Made by a program: the position numbers and the translations under genes. Positions 34,549-42,224 of a DNA stretch of 64,000 bases are shown here, piece after piece; the stretch's first letter is position 1, and each line of letters begins with the position of its first letter. The DNA comes from Bacteroidota bacterium (lineage in GTDB: Bacteria; Bacteroidota; Bacteroidia; Chitinophagales; Chitinophagaceae): the NCBI GenBank assembly GCA_018266775.1, contig JAFDZS010000013.1:45902-109901 (forward strand), given 5' to 3'. The notes beneath the pieces were generated by a model. The model was not told the origin of the DNA and searched no databases. It was given only the letters and a program-made list of their open reading frames with translations.

Positions 34549-36444
34549 ATGAATAAAAACTTTTTTGCAGCTGCAATCATTTGTTGCATCACTACTTCAA
34601 CAGCCACGGCACAGCTTAGTGCAGAACAGCGCATACAGGACAGCGTTATTGGATGGTGGAGTAACAACCGGTACGATCATTTACAACCCCAAACCGACGC
34701 CATTGGAAAAAAGAAAGAAGCGCACGTGAATAAACTGGTGGATTTTTTAAAGAAAAGCTACATCCCCGTTGGCGGACTGGGCACCACAAGCCGTTACGTT
34801 GGAAAATACAGTTTTGGTGTAAATGGGCTGGTGTGGAATGTAAGTCATGAAAAAATGTGGACAGATGAGAAAGGAAATTTTAAACCCATCCCCGAAGAAA
34901 ATACGAAGTTCAATATTGTAACCAACAAATTATACGGCGCATGGGATTGTTCATTCCTGAGCAGCAATGATGAATGGTATGTTACTATGGAACCCGATGG
35001 ATATGCAGAGAGTGACCAGTTTATGACGGCAAGGGACGGCAGCGATCCACGTATTCATCCCAATGCTTATCCATTCATCACTACCATCAATGAATGGTGT
35101 ACGGTTTACCTTGCACCTAACAATAAACTGCCATTGATTCCGGTAACCCGTGGTACATTGCTTGACCTTGCAGAAAAAAACCTTGATAAAGTACTGAAAG
35201 AAAAACGGGAAGAAAAAGAACGCTTCTGGCCGGGCAATACTAAAGCTCAGGATGATGCTATGGAATATGAAAAGAAAACAGTGGATCAATACCGAAATAA
35301 GATCAGGCAATTGCGTGAACGGTATAAAAACAGTTTGAATGAACCGGCTTATGTAAGAGATTACCAGCTCAGCATGTATTCTTTTGAAACCGACCCTGAT
35401 ATTTTTACCGCCGGTCCGGTTGCCCAAAAGCTGAAACATTTTTATCCTGTATATAAAATAGATAAATCCACCATTGAAAAAATGCAGGGTGAGCAACCGC
35501 TTTGGGTGGCAGTGGCATTTCCATTTGAAAACAAGCGCCGCGGTACGCAATTATATGAAATGTATACGGCCCTTTCGCAAAATCTCAATTACGGGTACAT
35601 TTATAATTATTTTTTTGATCCAGAAAAAATCAAAGGCAAACCTTATACACCAGCAAACGAAGATCAATTTAAAACAAGGCTTGATCAATTCCGTAAAAGA
35701 AATACCGATAATATCAACGCCAGTACCAACACTGCAGGCTGGGCGCCTAACGTACACTTCCAGGAAAATTTTGAAAGCAGTGAATTGAACGGTGATCCGC
35801 TCAACTGGTACTTTAATAAATTTGATGAACATGATGCCGTAGTTGAAGTAAAAAATAATCCCGGTAAATGGTTACAGCTGGGCTATGGTAACCTCACCAC
35901 ACCGGCTTTGCTGAAAAAACCTTTTCCCCAAAATTTTACGCTGGAGTTTGATTTAATCACAGCCGATTTCCCGGGCCGTTATGGCGGAAGCCTTGAAGTT
36001 TTTCTCAGCACAGATAAACCCAATGCAAAAGGTGGCATCAGTTACAGCAGCAATTTTACCACGCTGACATTTAAATTACAGGCAGGCAACACCAACGATT
36101 TTAATAACAACAATTATTCCGGCCAGGCAAAAATTGAGCTGCGCAAAAAACCGGAAGTGAATGAACAGAATTTTTCAGGCGGTGCGTTTTTTACTTACGA
36201 GTTTCGGGAGTTCAACAACCGCAACAACAAAATTCATGCAGCCATTACAGTGAAAGATGGTACAGCAAAACTGGCAGTGAATAATAAAGCCATCGCCTCT
36301 TTAAAAGATTTGAAACTGCAGTATGGCGGCAACTGCACCGACTGCAGCATTCCTGCCAATATGGTCTTTAATTATCTTTCTTTTAAAAACATTAACCGCG
36401 ATGCCAAAGTGTTCGTCAGCAACATTAAGATCACGAAGGAATAA
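34549..36444 (+). CDS. Exported protein with ConA/LamG-like C-terminal domain, paralogue 1
   Basis: Start at the ATG at 34549 (MNKNFFAAAIICC), yielding 631 residues with a signal peptide. The N-terminal 390 residues are an unknown domain. The middle carries NNKLPLIPVTRGTLLDLAEK, a charged coiled-coil stretch and DPEKIKGKPYTP. From about 405 a beta-sandwich segment begins (FQENFESSELNGDPLNWY, then GKWLQLGYGNLTTPALLKKP and NFTLEFDLI), like the ConA-type domains found in Bacteroidota OmpA-family proteins. The next gene is a clear paralogue with the same layout. Function unknown; probably periplasmic or surface. Confidence 0.78.
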   Translation: MNKNFFAAAIICCITTSTATAQLSAEQRIQDSVIGWWSNNRYDHLQPQTDAIGKKKEAHVNKLVDFLKKSYIPVGGLGTTSRYVGKYSFGVNGLVWNVSHEKMWTDEKGNFKPIPEENTKFNIVTNKLYGAWDCSFLSSNDEWYVTMEPDGYAESDQFMTARDGSDPRIHPNAYPFITTINEWCTVYLAPNNKLPLIPVTRGTLLDLAEKNLDKVLKEKREEKERFWPGNTKAQDDAMEYEKKTVDQYRNKIRQLRERYKNSLNEPAYVRDYQLSMYSFETDPDIFTAGPVAQKLKHFYPVYKIDKSTIEKMQGEQPLWVAVAFPFENKRRGTQLYEMYTALSQNLNYGYIYNYFFDPEKIKGKPYTPANEDQFKTRLDQFRKRNTDNINASTNTAGWAPNVHFQENFESSELNGDPLNWYFNKFDEHDAVVEVKNNPGKWLQLGYGNLTTPALLKKPFPQNFTLEFDLITADFPGRYGGSLEVFLSTDKPNAKGGISYSSNFTTLTFKLQAGNTNDFNNNNYSGQAKIELRKKPEVNEQNFSGGAFFTYEFREFNNRNNKIHAAITVKDGTAKLAVNNKAIASLKDLKLQYGGNCTDCSIPANMVFNYLSFKNINRDAKVFVSNIKITKE

Positions 36445-36464
36445 AATCCCTGTTTTAGAGGAGG
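36445..36464. promoter_or_regulatory. TTTT-centred palindrome, site C (weak)
   Basis: AATCCCTG, TTTT, AGAGGAGG, aligned with sites A, B and D and starting immediately after the stop codon. The central TTTT, the left CCCT and the right GGA are kept, but base pairing is poor. Confidence 0.4.
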
Positions 36465-36547
36465 CCGTGAGCATGACAGGATAATAACTTAGCCTAACAG
36501 TATCACCTGTGTTGCTTTGCAATACATACCTTAACCATATTAAGCCC

Positions 36548-38422
36548 ATGCAATGCCTGTCCATCAAAACAATAGTATCGTTTTTTTTATTGGTGCCTTT
36601 TTTTGCTGCAGCACAAAAATCAAATGAACAAATTATTGCCGACAGCAGTTTCGGCTGGATGAAAATCTATCATTACCAGGGGCAGAAAAACACCCGTACA
36701 GTTGACGATAAAGTATTCAGTGCTGCCCAACTTTCACTATGCGATAGTTTTGGAAACTGGATGCAGGCAAGCTATGTTCCCAAAGGTTGTATTGGAGATA
36801 TCAGGAAAGTAATTGGCCCCAAACTGGGCCTGTACAATCCCTGGGTTAGATATGCACCGCAGTTTTATGGCACCACTTCTTACACCTGGAGCCTGTATAT
36901 GAAAGAGGGCAAACCCACTCCCATACAGGAAACCGAAATTCCCTGGGGTATTACTGCTAATGAAATACCGGGCAATACATTAACTGATTTATGTACCGGT
37001 GGCGACTATTATTTTTTTATGGAAGAAAAAAATCCGTTTGATGCCGGAACGCCGCAGCCTGTTGTTGACCAGTACAACATCAAAACGTTACCACAGTTCA
37101 GCAAGTTTTATCCGCTGCACAGCACAGCTTCCCGCTACGACAGGAACGCTGGTTTTGTTGATGCCGTTTTATTATGCAGCAATAATAAACTTCCGTTTAT
37201 ACAGGTTACTGTTGGTGATCTTTTGAATAAGGCAGAAAAAATGATTCAGCAATCGCACGAAGATGCACAGAAAGACATCAATGAAAAAAACAAAGGCAAT
37301 CAGAAAAGTATAGACTATTACTCAGGTTATGAAAATGAAAAGTTTAAAAAGGCGTTGGCTGCATTGTCACGGCACAAAGAAAAATACAAAAATAGCTTTG
37401 CTGAACCAGCTATGATTGCACGGACTTTTGACTACACAGATTTTAGTAACAACCAGGATATTTTTACCAGGATATTGTTAACAGAAAAAGAAGGCAACGT
37501 TCTTCCTTCCCGCTATCCTGTTTATAAACTTGCGCCAGGCACAATGGAAATGGCCAAACAGGATAAGCCATTATGGGTAAGGGTAACATGGAACTGGAGC
37601 CTTGCAGACGCACGCATGAAACACATGCATGAAGCCATTATCAACAATTTCAATTTCGATTATCTCTATGACTTTTTATTTGCACCTGAAAAAATAAAAG
37701 GTATACCGTACAAGCCATTGCATAACCCGGCGGCAAAAGAAGCTGAAGTGGTTACTCAAAAATCAGCCAATGCAAGAAAAGCCGCAACAGACCCAACTGT
37801 TTTTTTCTTTGAAGATTTTTCAGGCAATGCTGTTGAACAAAGCCCTGCCAACTGGTATTCACGTATTAACCTGCTGGGCAATAAAACTAAAGTGGTAACG
37901 GTTGCCGGCCTTGATGGAAAATGGCTGGAAATAAAAGGGCACAGTGGAATAATCCCTGATAATCTTAAAAAACCATTACCGGAAAATTTCGAAATCAGTT
38001 TTGATGTGGCGGTGCCAAAAGATATTCCCTGGGGAGCGAAAGCTTTTGAATTTTACTTAGGCACAGATGATCATTTTGTAACGAATGGCAAGGGTGTGAA
38101 TATCCGCTTACGGGCAGGCTTTAGCGGAAGGCCTGGAGAAATAAATATTGTACCCAATTTTGGCAATGGCTTTTTTGAAGGCGATAAAATGTATTATGAT
38201 GTACCTGGTTTTTCCAATAACCTTTCCGTTAATAAAGTTGCTGTTACACTGAGAAAAAAAGGATCATCTTTTGAAGTATTATCGAATGGTGTATCGTTAC
38301 ATGTTTTCAGCAAAGCATTTCCAGGTAATACTGTATTCAGGTGGCTGCAAATTTCCCATGCCAGCAGCGACGGTGATACACAGCAATATTATTTCAGCAA
38401 CTTCAACATTACCCGTTTATAA
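36548..38422 (+). CDS. Exported protein with ConA/LamG-like C-terminal domain, paralogue 2
   Basis: Start at MQCLSIKTIVSFFLL (36548), 624 residues with a signal peptide ending FFAAAQ. It aligns along its length with the preceding gene product: shared NNKLPFIQVTVGDLLNKAEK, KYKNSFAEPA, YPVYKLAPGTME, PLWVRVTW, APEKIKGIPYKP, and the C-terminal EDFSGNAVEQSPANWYSR and NFEISFDVAVP. The pair therefore arose by tandem duplication but has diverged strongly. Differences in the N-terminal 150 residues suggest distinct ligands. No catalytic motif recognised. Confidence 0.78.
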   Translation: MQCLSIKTIVSFFLLVPFFAAAQKSNEQIIADSSFGWMKIYHYQGQKNTRTVDDKVFSAAQLSLCDSFGNWMQASYVPKGCIGDIRKVIGPKLGLYNPWVRYAPQFYGTTSYTWSLYMKEGKPTPIQETEIPWGITANEIPGNTLTDLCTGGDYYFFMEEKNPFDAGTPQPVVDQYNIKTLPQFSKFYPLHSTASRYDRNAGFVDAVLLCSNNKLPFIQVTVGDLLNKAEKMIQQSHEDAQKDINEKNKGNQKSIDYYSGYENEKFKKALAALSRHKEKYKNSFAEPAMIARTFDYTDFSNNQDIFTRILLTEKEGNVLPSRYPVYKLAPGTMEMAKQDKPLWVRVTWNWSLADARMKHMHEAIINNFNFDYLYDFLFAPEKIKGIPYKPLHNPAAKEAEVVTQKSANARKAATDPTVFFFEDFSGNAVEQSPANWYSRINLLGNKTKVVTVAGLDGKWLEIKGHSGIIPDNLKKPLPENFEISFDVAVPKDIPWGAKAFEFYLGTDDHFVTNGKGVNIRLRAGFSGRPGEINIVPNFGNGFFEGDKMYYDVPGFSNNLSVNKVAVTLRKKGSSFEVLSNGVSLHVFSKAFPGNTVFRWLQISHASSDGDTQQYYFSNFNITRL

Positions 38423-38442
38423 AATACTGTTTTTACAGGATG
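38423..38442. promoter_or_regulatory. TTTT-centred palindrome, site D
   Basis: AATACTGT, TTTT, ACAGGATG. Compared with site A the stem bases change on both sides (CTGT with ACAG), keeping complementarity. It lies 21 bases upstream of a TATATTTG -7 box, about where the -33 element should be. Confidence 0.5.
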
Positions 38443-38463
38443 CGCCTGCCGGCAACCCTCACT

Positions 38464-38471
38464 TATATTTG
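38464..38471 (+). promoter_or_regulatory. Probable -7 box before the fourth exported-protein gene
   Basis: TATATTTG, a full match to TAnnTTTG, 17 bases before the ATG at 38489. It suggests this gene is transcribed on its own and not only by readthrough. Confidence 0.45.
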
Positions 38472-38488
38472 GATACAAATTTTCCAAT

Positions 38489-39928
38489 ATGATGCATCGT
38501 ATTCCTTCAGTTAATAAAAGAACAGTACCATTTTGTATAGCACTGGGTTTATTTTTATTATGCAGCAGCACCATTCATGCACAAAAAGTATTCCCTGTAA
38601 AACAATCTGGTGTAAGTGGTATAGCAGTGCCTGATGGCACAAAGCAGGACAAACGTTTGCTGATGACCGTTTCATCAAACGTTATGCTGAATGATATTGC
38701 TAAAAAAAGCAATGCCGCAATACAAACTACAGAAATCTTATACACGCCACCATCATTTACCATAGATTCATTTTTAACCGCTGTAAAAACTGCCGGCTGG
38801 AATGTAACGGCTGACAATACTGATCAGCATGCATACTGGCTGGAGCAGAATGGAAAATATTTGCTGGCTTACTTCGCATCAAAAAAATCGCAGGGAGAAA
38901 TTTATACCGCTGCCTGTACACAACCGCCATCGCTCAATGGTGGTGGAACAACCAGCAATACTACAACCGTCACCAACACAACAAACAATAACACCCAACA
39001 AACCAATACGGTTACACAGGATAACAACCCACCACCGGCCCAGGGTAATAACACACAGGGAAATAATACCAACAACAGTACACCCGCCATTAATTCTTCA
39101 TTTGCATTTAACACTACGAATTTTGATGATGGCTGGACGAGTACCGTGCAGGAAGACTGGGTGGAAGTAACAAAAGGCAATGTAAAAGTGTTACTGCATT
39201 ATCCAAAAGATGGTACCATCATTCCGGCAGATCCAGGACCTGAAGTAGTCAATGCCTGGAATATTTTAGTGGCACCACATTACCGCAACCTTCAAAATTT
39301 CCATACCGCCTATGTGAACGACTATAATATGGTGTATATTGGTAGTGGAACTGTTGATGAAGCCACAAGCGGAAAAAATGTTTATGCCGTACTCTTCCGG
39401 CGGGGATCCTCCGGCTGGATTGAAATTGTAACACCGGACAAAAATGCCTTCATACAGGAATTTAAATTTGATCCTGAAACCATCCGATGGGATTCAGAGA
39501 TCAGCCTGTTTGCGTTGCTTGAAAAAATGCCCGGCTATAACAAGTTTGCAATAGCGGCTGCTGATTTTAATGGTAAATGGACAAGCGATTTTTCCGGCAT
39601 TCAGCAGATGTATAATGTATATACAGGCGCTTACGCAGGCATGCATGTTAATCAGAGCAATGAATATTTTATATTTAGTGGCAATACCTATTCCTGGAAA
39701 TTACAGGTGGTCAGTGGTATGGCGGGAAGTTCGCAATTCAATAAAGCTGAATCAAAAGGTACATTCAGTGTACCCAACAACTGGCAGCTGTATTGTTCTA
39801 AAATTGAAAAGGGTCCAAAAACATTCCATGCATTCTGGTCGTGCATTAAAGGAGCACGGGTATTAAATCTGCTTGATGCAGTATATCCCGGCAGTGGCAG
39901 TTATACACGTTATGGTTTGGCGAAATAA
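38489..39928 (+). CDS. Exported protein with Asn/Thr/Gln-rich linker
   Basis: A 479-residue protein, signal peptide ending TIHAQ. Residues 30-145 form a small domain. Residues 150-208 are a low-complexity linker of asparagine, threonine, glutamine and proline (NTTNNNTQQTNTVTQ type). The C-terminal 270 residues begin FNTTNFDDGWTSTVQEDWVEV, a sequence start I recall from uncharacterised Bacteroidota and myxobacterial proteins, and end in a lipocalin-like beta region (NEYFIFSGNTYSWKLQVV). Function unknown. It is the last gene preceded by the palindrome. Confidence 0.75.
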   Translation: MMHRIPSVNKRTVPFCIALGLFLLCSSTIHAQKVFPVKQSGVSGIAVPDGTKQDKRLLMTVSSNVMLNDIAKKSNAAIQTTEILYTPPSFTIDSFLTAVKTAGWNVTADNTDQHAYWLEQNGKYLLAYFASKKSQGEIYTAACTQPPSLNGGGTTSNTTTVTNTTNNNTQQTNTVTQDNNPPPAQGNNTQGNNTNNSTPAINSSFAFNTTNFDDGWTSTVQEDWVEVTKGNVKVLLHYPKDGTIIPADPGPEVVNAWNILVAPHYRNLQNFHTAYVNDYNMVYIGSGTVDEATSGKNVYAVLFRRGSSGWIEIVTPDKNAFIQEFKFDPETIRWDSEISLFALLEKMPGYNKFAIAAADFNGKWTSDFSGIQQMYNVYTGAYAGMHVNQSNEYFIFSGNTYSWKLQVVSGMAGSSQFNKAESKGTFSVPNNWQLYCSKIEKGPKTFHAFWSCIKGARVLNLLDAVYPGSGSYTRYGLAK

Positions 39929-39995
39929 AGCAGGCAATGAACAAATTTTTATATTCAGAAGAAAAAAACTACATTCATAAAATAAAAAAATCAAC

Positions 39996-40256
39996 ATGAA
40001 AAAATTCATCGCTTTATTCAGTTCGTTGCTGGTGTTTGCCGGTGTAAAGGCACAAACCACAACGGTAAAAAAAGAAACCACCAAGCCTGCAACAACCGTT
40101 AAAGCTGTTACAGATACAGCGAAAGCAACAGCAGCATCCACCAAATTAAAAATCACTGATAAAGCTTACAAGCAAAACGCACAGTTGAAGCAAACCAGCG
40201 CTGCCATGAAAGAAACGCCACAACTGAAAAAAACAGACAAAGCTGTTAAATATTAA
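39996..40256 (+). CDS. Small lysine/threonine/alanine-rich protein with signal peptide
   Basis: An 86-residue protein: a clear signal peptide (MKKFIALFSSLLVFAGVKAQ) followed by 66 residues dominated by Lys, Thr, Ala and Gln, with no cysteine and almost no hydrophobic core (KKETTKPATTVKAVTDTAKA). It looks intrinsically disordered and strongly basic. Its stop overlaps the start of a SET-domain gene by one base (TAATG), implying coupled translation. Function unknown; it could be a substrate of the neighbouring methyltransferases if it is retained in or modified before leaving the cytosol. Confidence 0.7.
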   Translation: MKKFIALFSSLLVFAGVKAQTTTVKKETTKPATTVKAVTDTAKATAASTKLKITDKAYKQNAQLKQTSAAMKETPQLKKTDKAVKY

Positions 40257-40687
40257 TGCTGCGTTGGTTTACACAAACAGCAGGGAAAATATGCCAGCCT
40301 GAAGGTATTATTGTTCAACCCAGCCCGCTGCACGGCAGAGGTGTATTTGCAGAAAAAAAATTTACTCCGGGAGCCGTGATTGAAACGGCTCCTGTTATTT
40401 TAATGCATGCAGAAGATAAAGAACAACTTTCTGCCACCACACTCTTTCATTATTATTTTGTAGTGGGCCATGCAAAATACCCGGTAGCATTGGGGCTTGG
40501 GTACACGTCATTGTATAACCACAGTAATAAAGCCAACGCAGTATATTCTATTTCAATAGCAAAAGCATCCATTACTATTAAAGCCTGTAAAAATATTTTA
40601 CCCGGTGATGAAATTACTTTGAACTATAATGGCACCCCGGATGATGATGCACCTGTTTATTTTCCCGATGCTGATTCACCTTCATGA
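40256..40687 (+). CDS. SET-domain protein 1 (putative lysine methyltransferase)
   Basis: A 143-residue protein that is essentially a bare SET domain. It shows HGRGVFAEKKFTPGAVI at the N-terminal SET strand, YNHSNKANA (the NHS motif that binds SAM and forms the pseudoknot) and ILPGDEITLNYNGTPD at the C-terminal tyrosine. Pre-SET and post-SET cysteines are absent. SET enzymes methylate protein lysines with SAM. It is coupled to the lysine-rich gene upstream and overlaps SET gene 2 by four bases. No signal peptide, so cytosolic. Confidence 0.87.
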   Translation: MLRWFTQTAGKICQPEGIIVQPSPLHGRGVFAEKKFTPGAVIETAPVILMHAEDKEQLSATTLFHYYFVVGHAKYPVALGLGYTSLYNHSNKANAVYSISIAKASITIKACKNILPGDEITLNYNGTPDDDAPVYFPDADSPS

Positions 40688-41082
40688 AACGGATACTATA
40701 CATTAAAAACATTTCAGGCAAAGGCCGCGGGGTATGCTGCACCACGCTCATTAAAAAAGATGAAGTGATTGAAGTGTGCCCCGTATTGGTTACCCATGCG
40801 CCAGACCAGGAAGCATTAAAAACTTCCCGGTTAGTGGATTATTTTTTCAATTTTAATAAAGAAGAAGGCACACTGGCATTGGCCCTGGGTTTTGGCTCGT
40901 TGTATAATCATGCTGTATTTTCCAACGCGGCCTACAGTTTAGACCAGGAACAACAAACCATGACTTATTATGCACTGGAAGATATTCCCGCAGGAAAAGA
41001 AATTTGCATTAACTACGGCGGTGAATACGGAAAAGAATACCAGGAATGGTTTGAAAGCAGGAATATTGAGTTGAAAAAATAA
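40684..41082 (+). CDS. SET-domain protein 2
   Basis: A 132-residue SET-domain paralogue of the preceding gene. Motifs: SGKGRGVCCTTLIKKDEVIEV, GFGSLYNHAVFSNAAY and IPAGKEICINYGGEYG. The central NHS is changed to NHA, while the asparagine and histidine and the C-terminal NYG tyrosine are kept, so activity is possible but less certain. It may work as a heteromer with SET protein 1. It overlaps that gene by ATGA. The next gene, fmt, starts 112 bases later with its own promoter. Confidence 0.85.
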   Translation: MKRILYIKNISGKGRGVCCTTLIKKDEVIEVCPVLVTHAPDQEALKTSRLVDYFFNFNKEEGTLALALGFGSLYNHAVFSNAAYSLDQEQQTMTYYALEDIPAGKEICINYGGEYGKEYQEWFESRNIELKK

Positions 41083-41194
41083 TCAACATCCAGGTTTTAT
41101 TATACCCTGTTTTCTGCACTTTGTAGTCCTGCACTTTATCAATACTTTTTAAAGCGTCAACCACATATTAAACTTGTTGTACTTTCGCAGCAAG

Positions 41195-42130
41195 ATGATG
41201 AAAGCATTTAAAGATTTGCGAATTGCTTTTATGGGCACACCCGACTTTGCGGTGGCTTCACTTGATGCGTTAGTGCAGGCCGGGTGCACTATTGTTGGTG
41301 TCATCACTGCACCGGATAAACCTGCCGGCCGCGGTATGCAGCTGCAGCAGAGTGCCGTAAAAAAATATGCTGTAGAGCATAATCTTCATGTATTACAACC
41401 TGAAAAATTAAAACAACCTGAATTTCTCTCAGCCCTCCAATCATTACAGGCAGATCTGCAGCTTGTTGTAGCGTTTCGTATGTTGCCAGAAGTGGTGTGG
41501 AATATGCCGCCCATGGGTTCAGTAAACCTGCATGGCAGTTTATTGCCGCAATACCGCGGTGCAGCGCCGATTAACTGGGCTGTTATCAATGGGGAAAAGG
41601 AAACCGGTGTTACCACGTTTAAACTGAAACATGAAATTGATACCGGTAATATTTTATTGCAGGATCGTTTTCCTATTGGAGAAAATGATACGGCAGGAGA
41701 TGTACATGACCGTATGAAAGATATCGGCGCCCAACTGCTGGTGAAAACTGTGCAGGGTTTGGCCGATGGATCATTACAGGAAACACCACAAACTTCATTT
41801 GATACCAGTACATTGAAACATGCACCCAAAATTTTTACTGATACCTGTAAAATTGATTTCAGCAAAACTGTGGCTGAAGTGCATAATTTAATCCGGGGCC
41901 TCTCTCCTTATCCCGGCGCATTTACAATGCTGGATGGAAAAGTGCTGAAGATATTTAAAACAGAAAAAGTTGATACCCGTTCTGGCAGTTCATCATCTTT
42001 CATAACCGATCACAAAACTTACCTGCACTTTACCTGTGCGGATGGTGCTGTCAGCGTGAAAGAATTGCAGCTGGAAGGCAAGAAACGCATGCTGGTGGAA
42101 GATTTTTTAAGGGGGTACCGGTTTTCATAA
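41195..42130 (+). CDS. fmt: Methionyl-tRNA formyltransferase
   Basis: A 311-residue enzyme that formylates initiator Met-tRNA using 10-formyl-tetrahydrofolate. Catalytic residues are in place: Asn111 and His113 (NLHGSLLPQYRG) and Asp149 (HEIDTGNIL). The C-terminal OB-like domain carries VHNLIRGLSPYPGAF. The frame opens at 41174, but ATG 41195 follows a TACTTTCG -7-like box (41180-41187) and gives the usual N-terminus (FKDLRIAFMGTPDFAV). It ends at a strong bidirectional terminator. The usual def partner is not adjacent. Confidence 0.95.
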   Translation: MMKAFKDLRIAFMGTPDFAVASLDALVQAGCTIVGVITAPDKPAGRGMQLQQSAVKKYAVEHNLHVLQPEKLKQPEFLSALQSLQADLQLVVAFRMLPEVVWNMPPMGSVNLHGSLLPQYRGAAPINWAVINGEKETGVTTFKLKHEIDTGNILLQDRFPIGENDTAGDVHDRMKDIGAQLLVKTVQGLADGSLQETPQTSFDTSTLKHAPKIFTDTCKIDFSKTVAEVHNLIRGLSPYPGAFTMLDGKVLKIFKTEKVDTRSGSSSSFITDHKTYLHFTCADGAVSVKELQLEGKKRMLVEDFLRGYRFS

Positions 42131-42159
42131 ATTAATACAGTTGATTTTCACCGTTAAAC

Positions 42160-42207
42160 ACAACAAAGGCGTCCAACCGTTGTAAAACGTTAAGACGCCT
42201 TTGTTGT
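42160..42207. terminator. Bidirectional terminator between fmt and the C1 peptidase gene
   Basis: A perfect 14-base stem, ACAACAAAGGCGTC (42160-42173) and its complement (42194-42207), with a 20-base loop. It separates convergent genes and can serve both. Confidence 0.8.
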
Positions 42208-42224
42208 ATTTAAGAAAAACTGGC

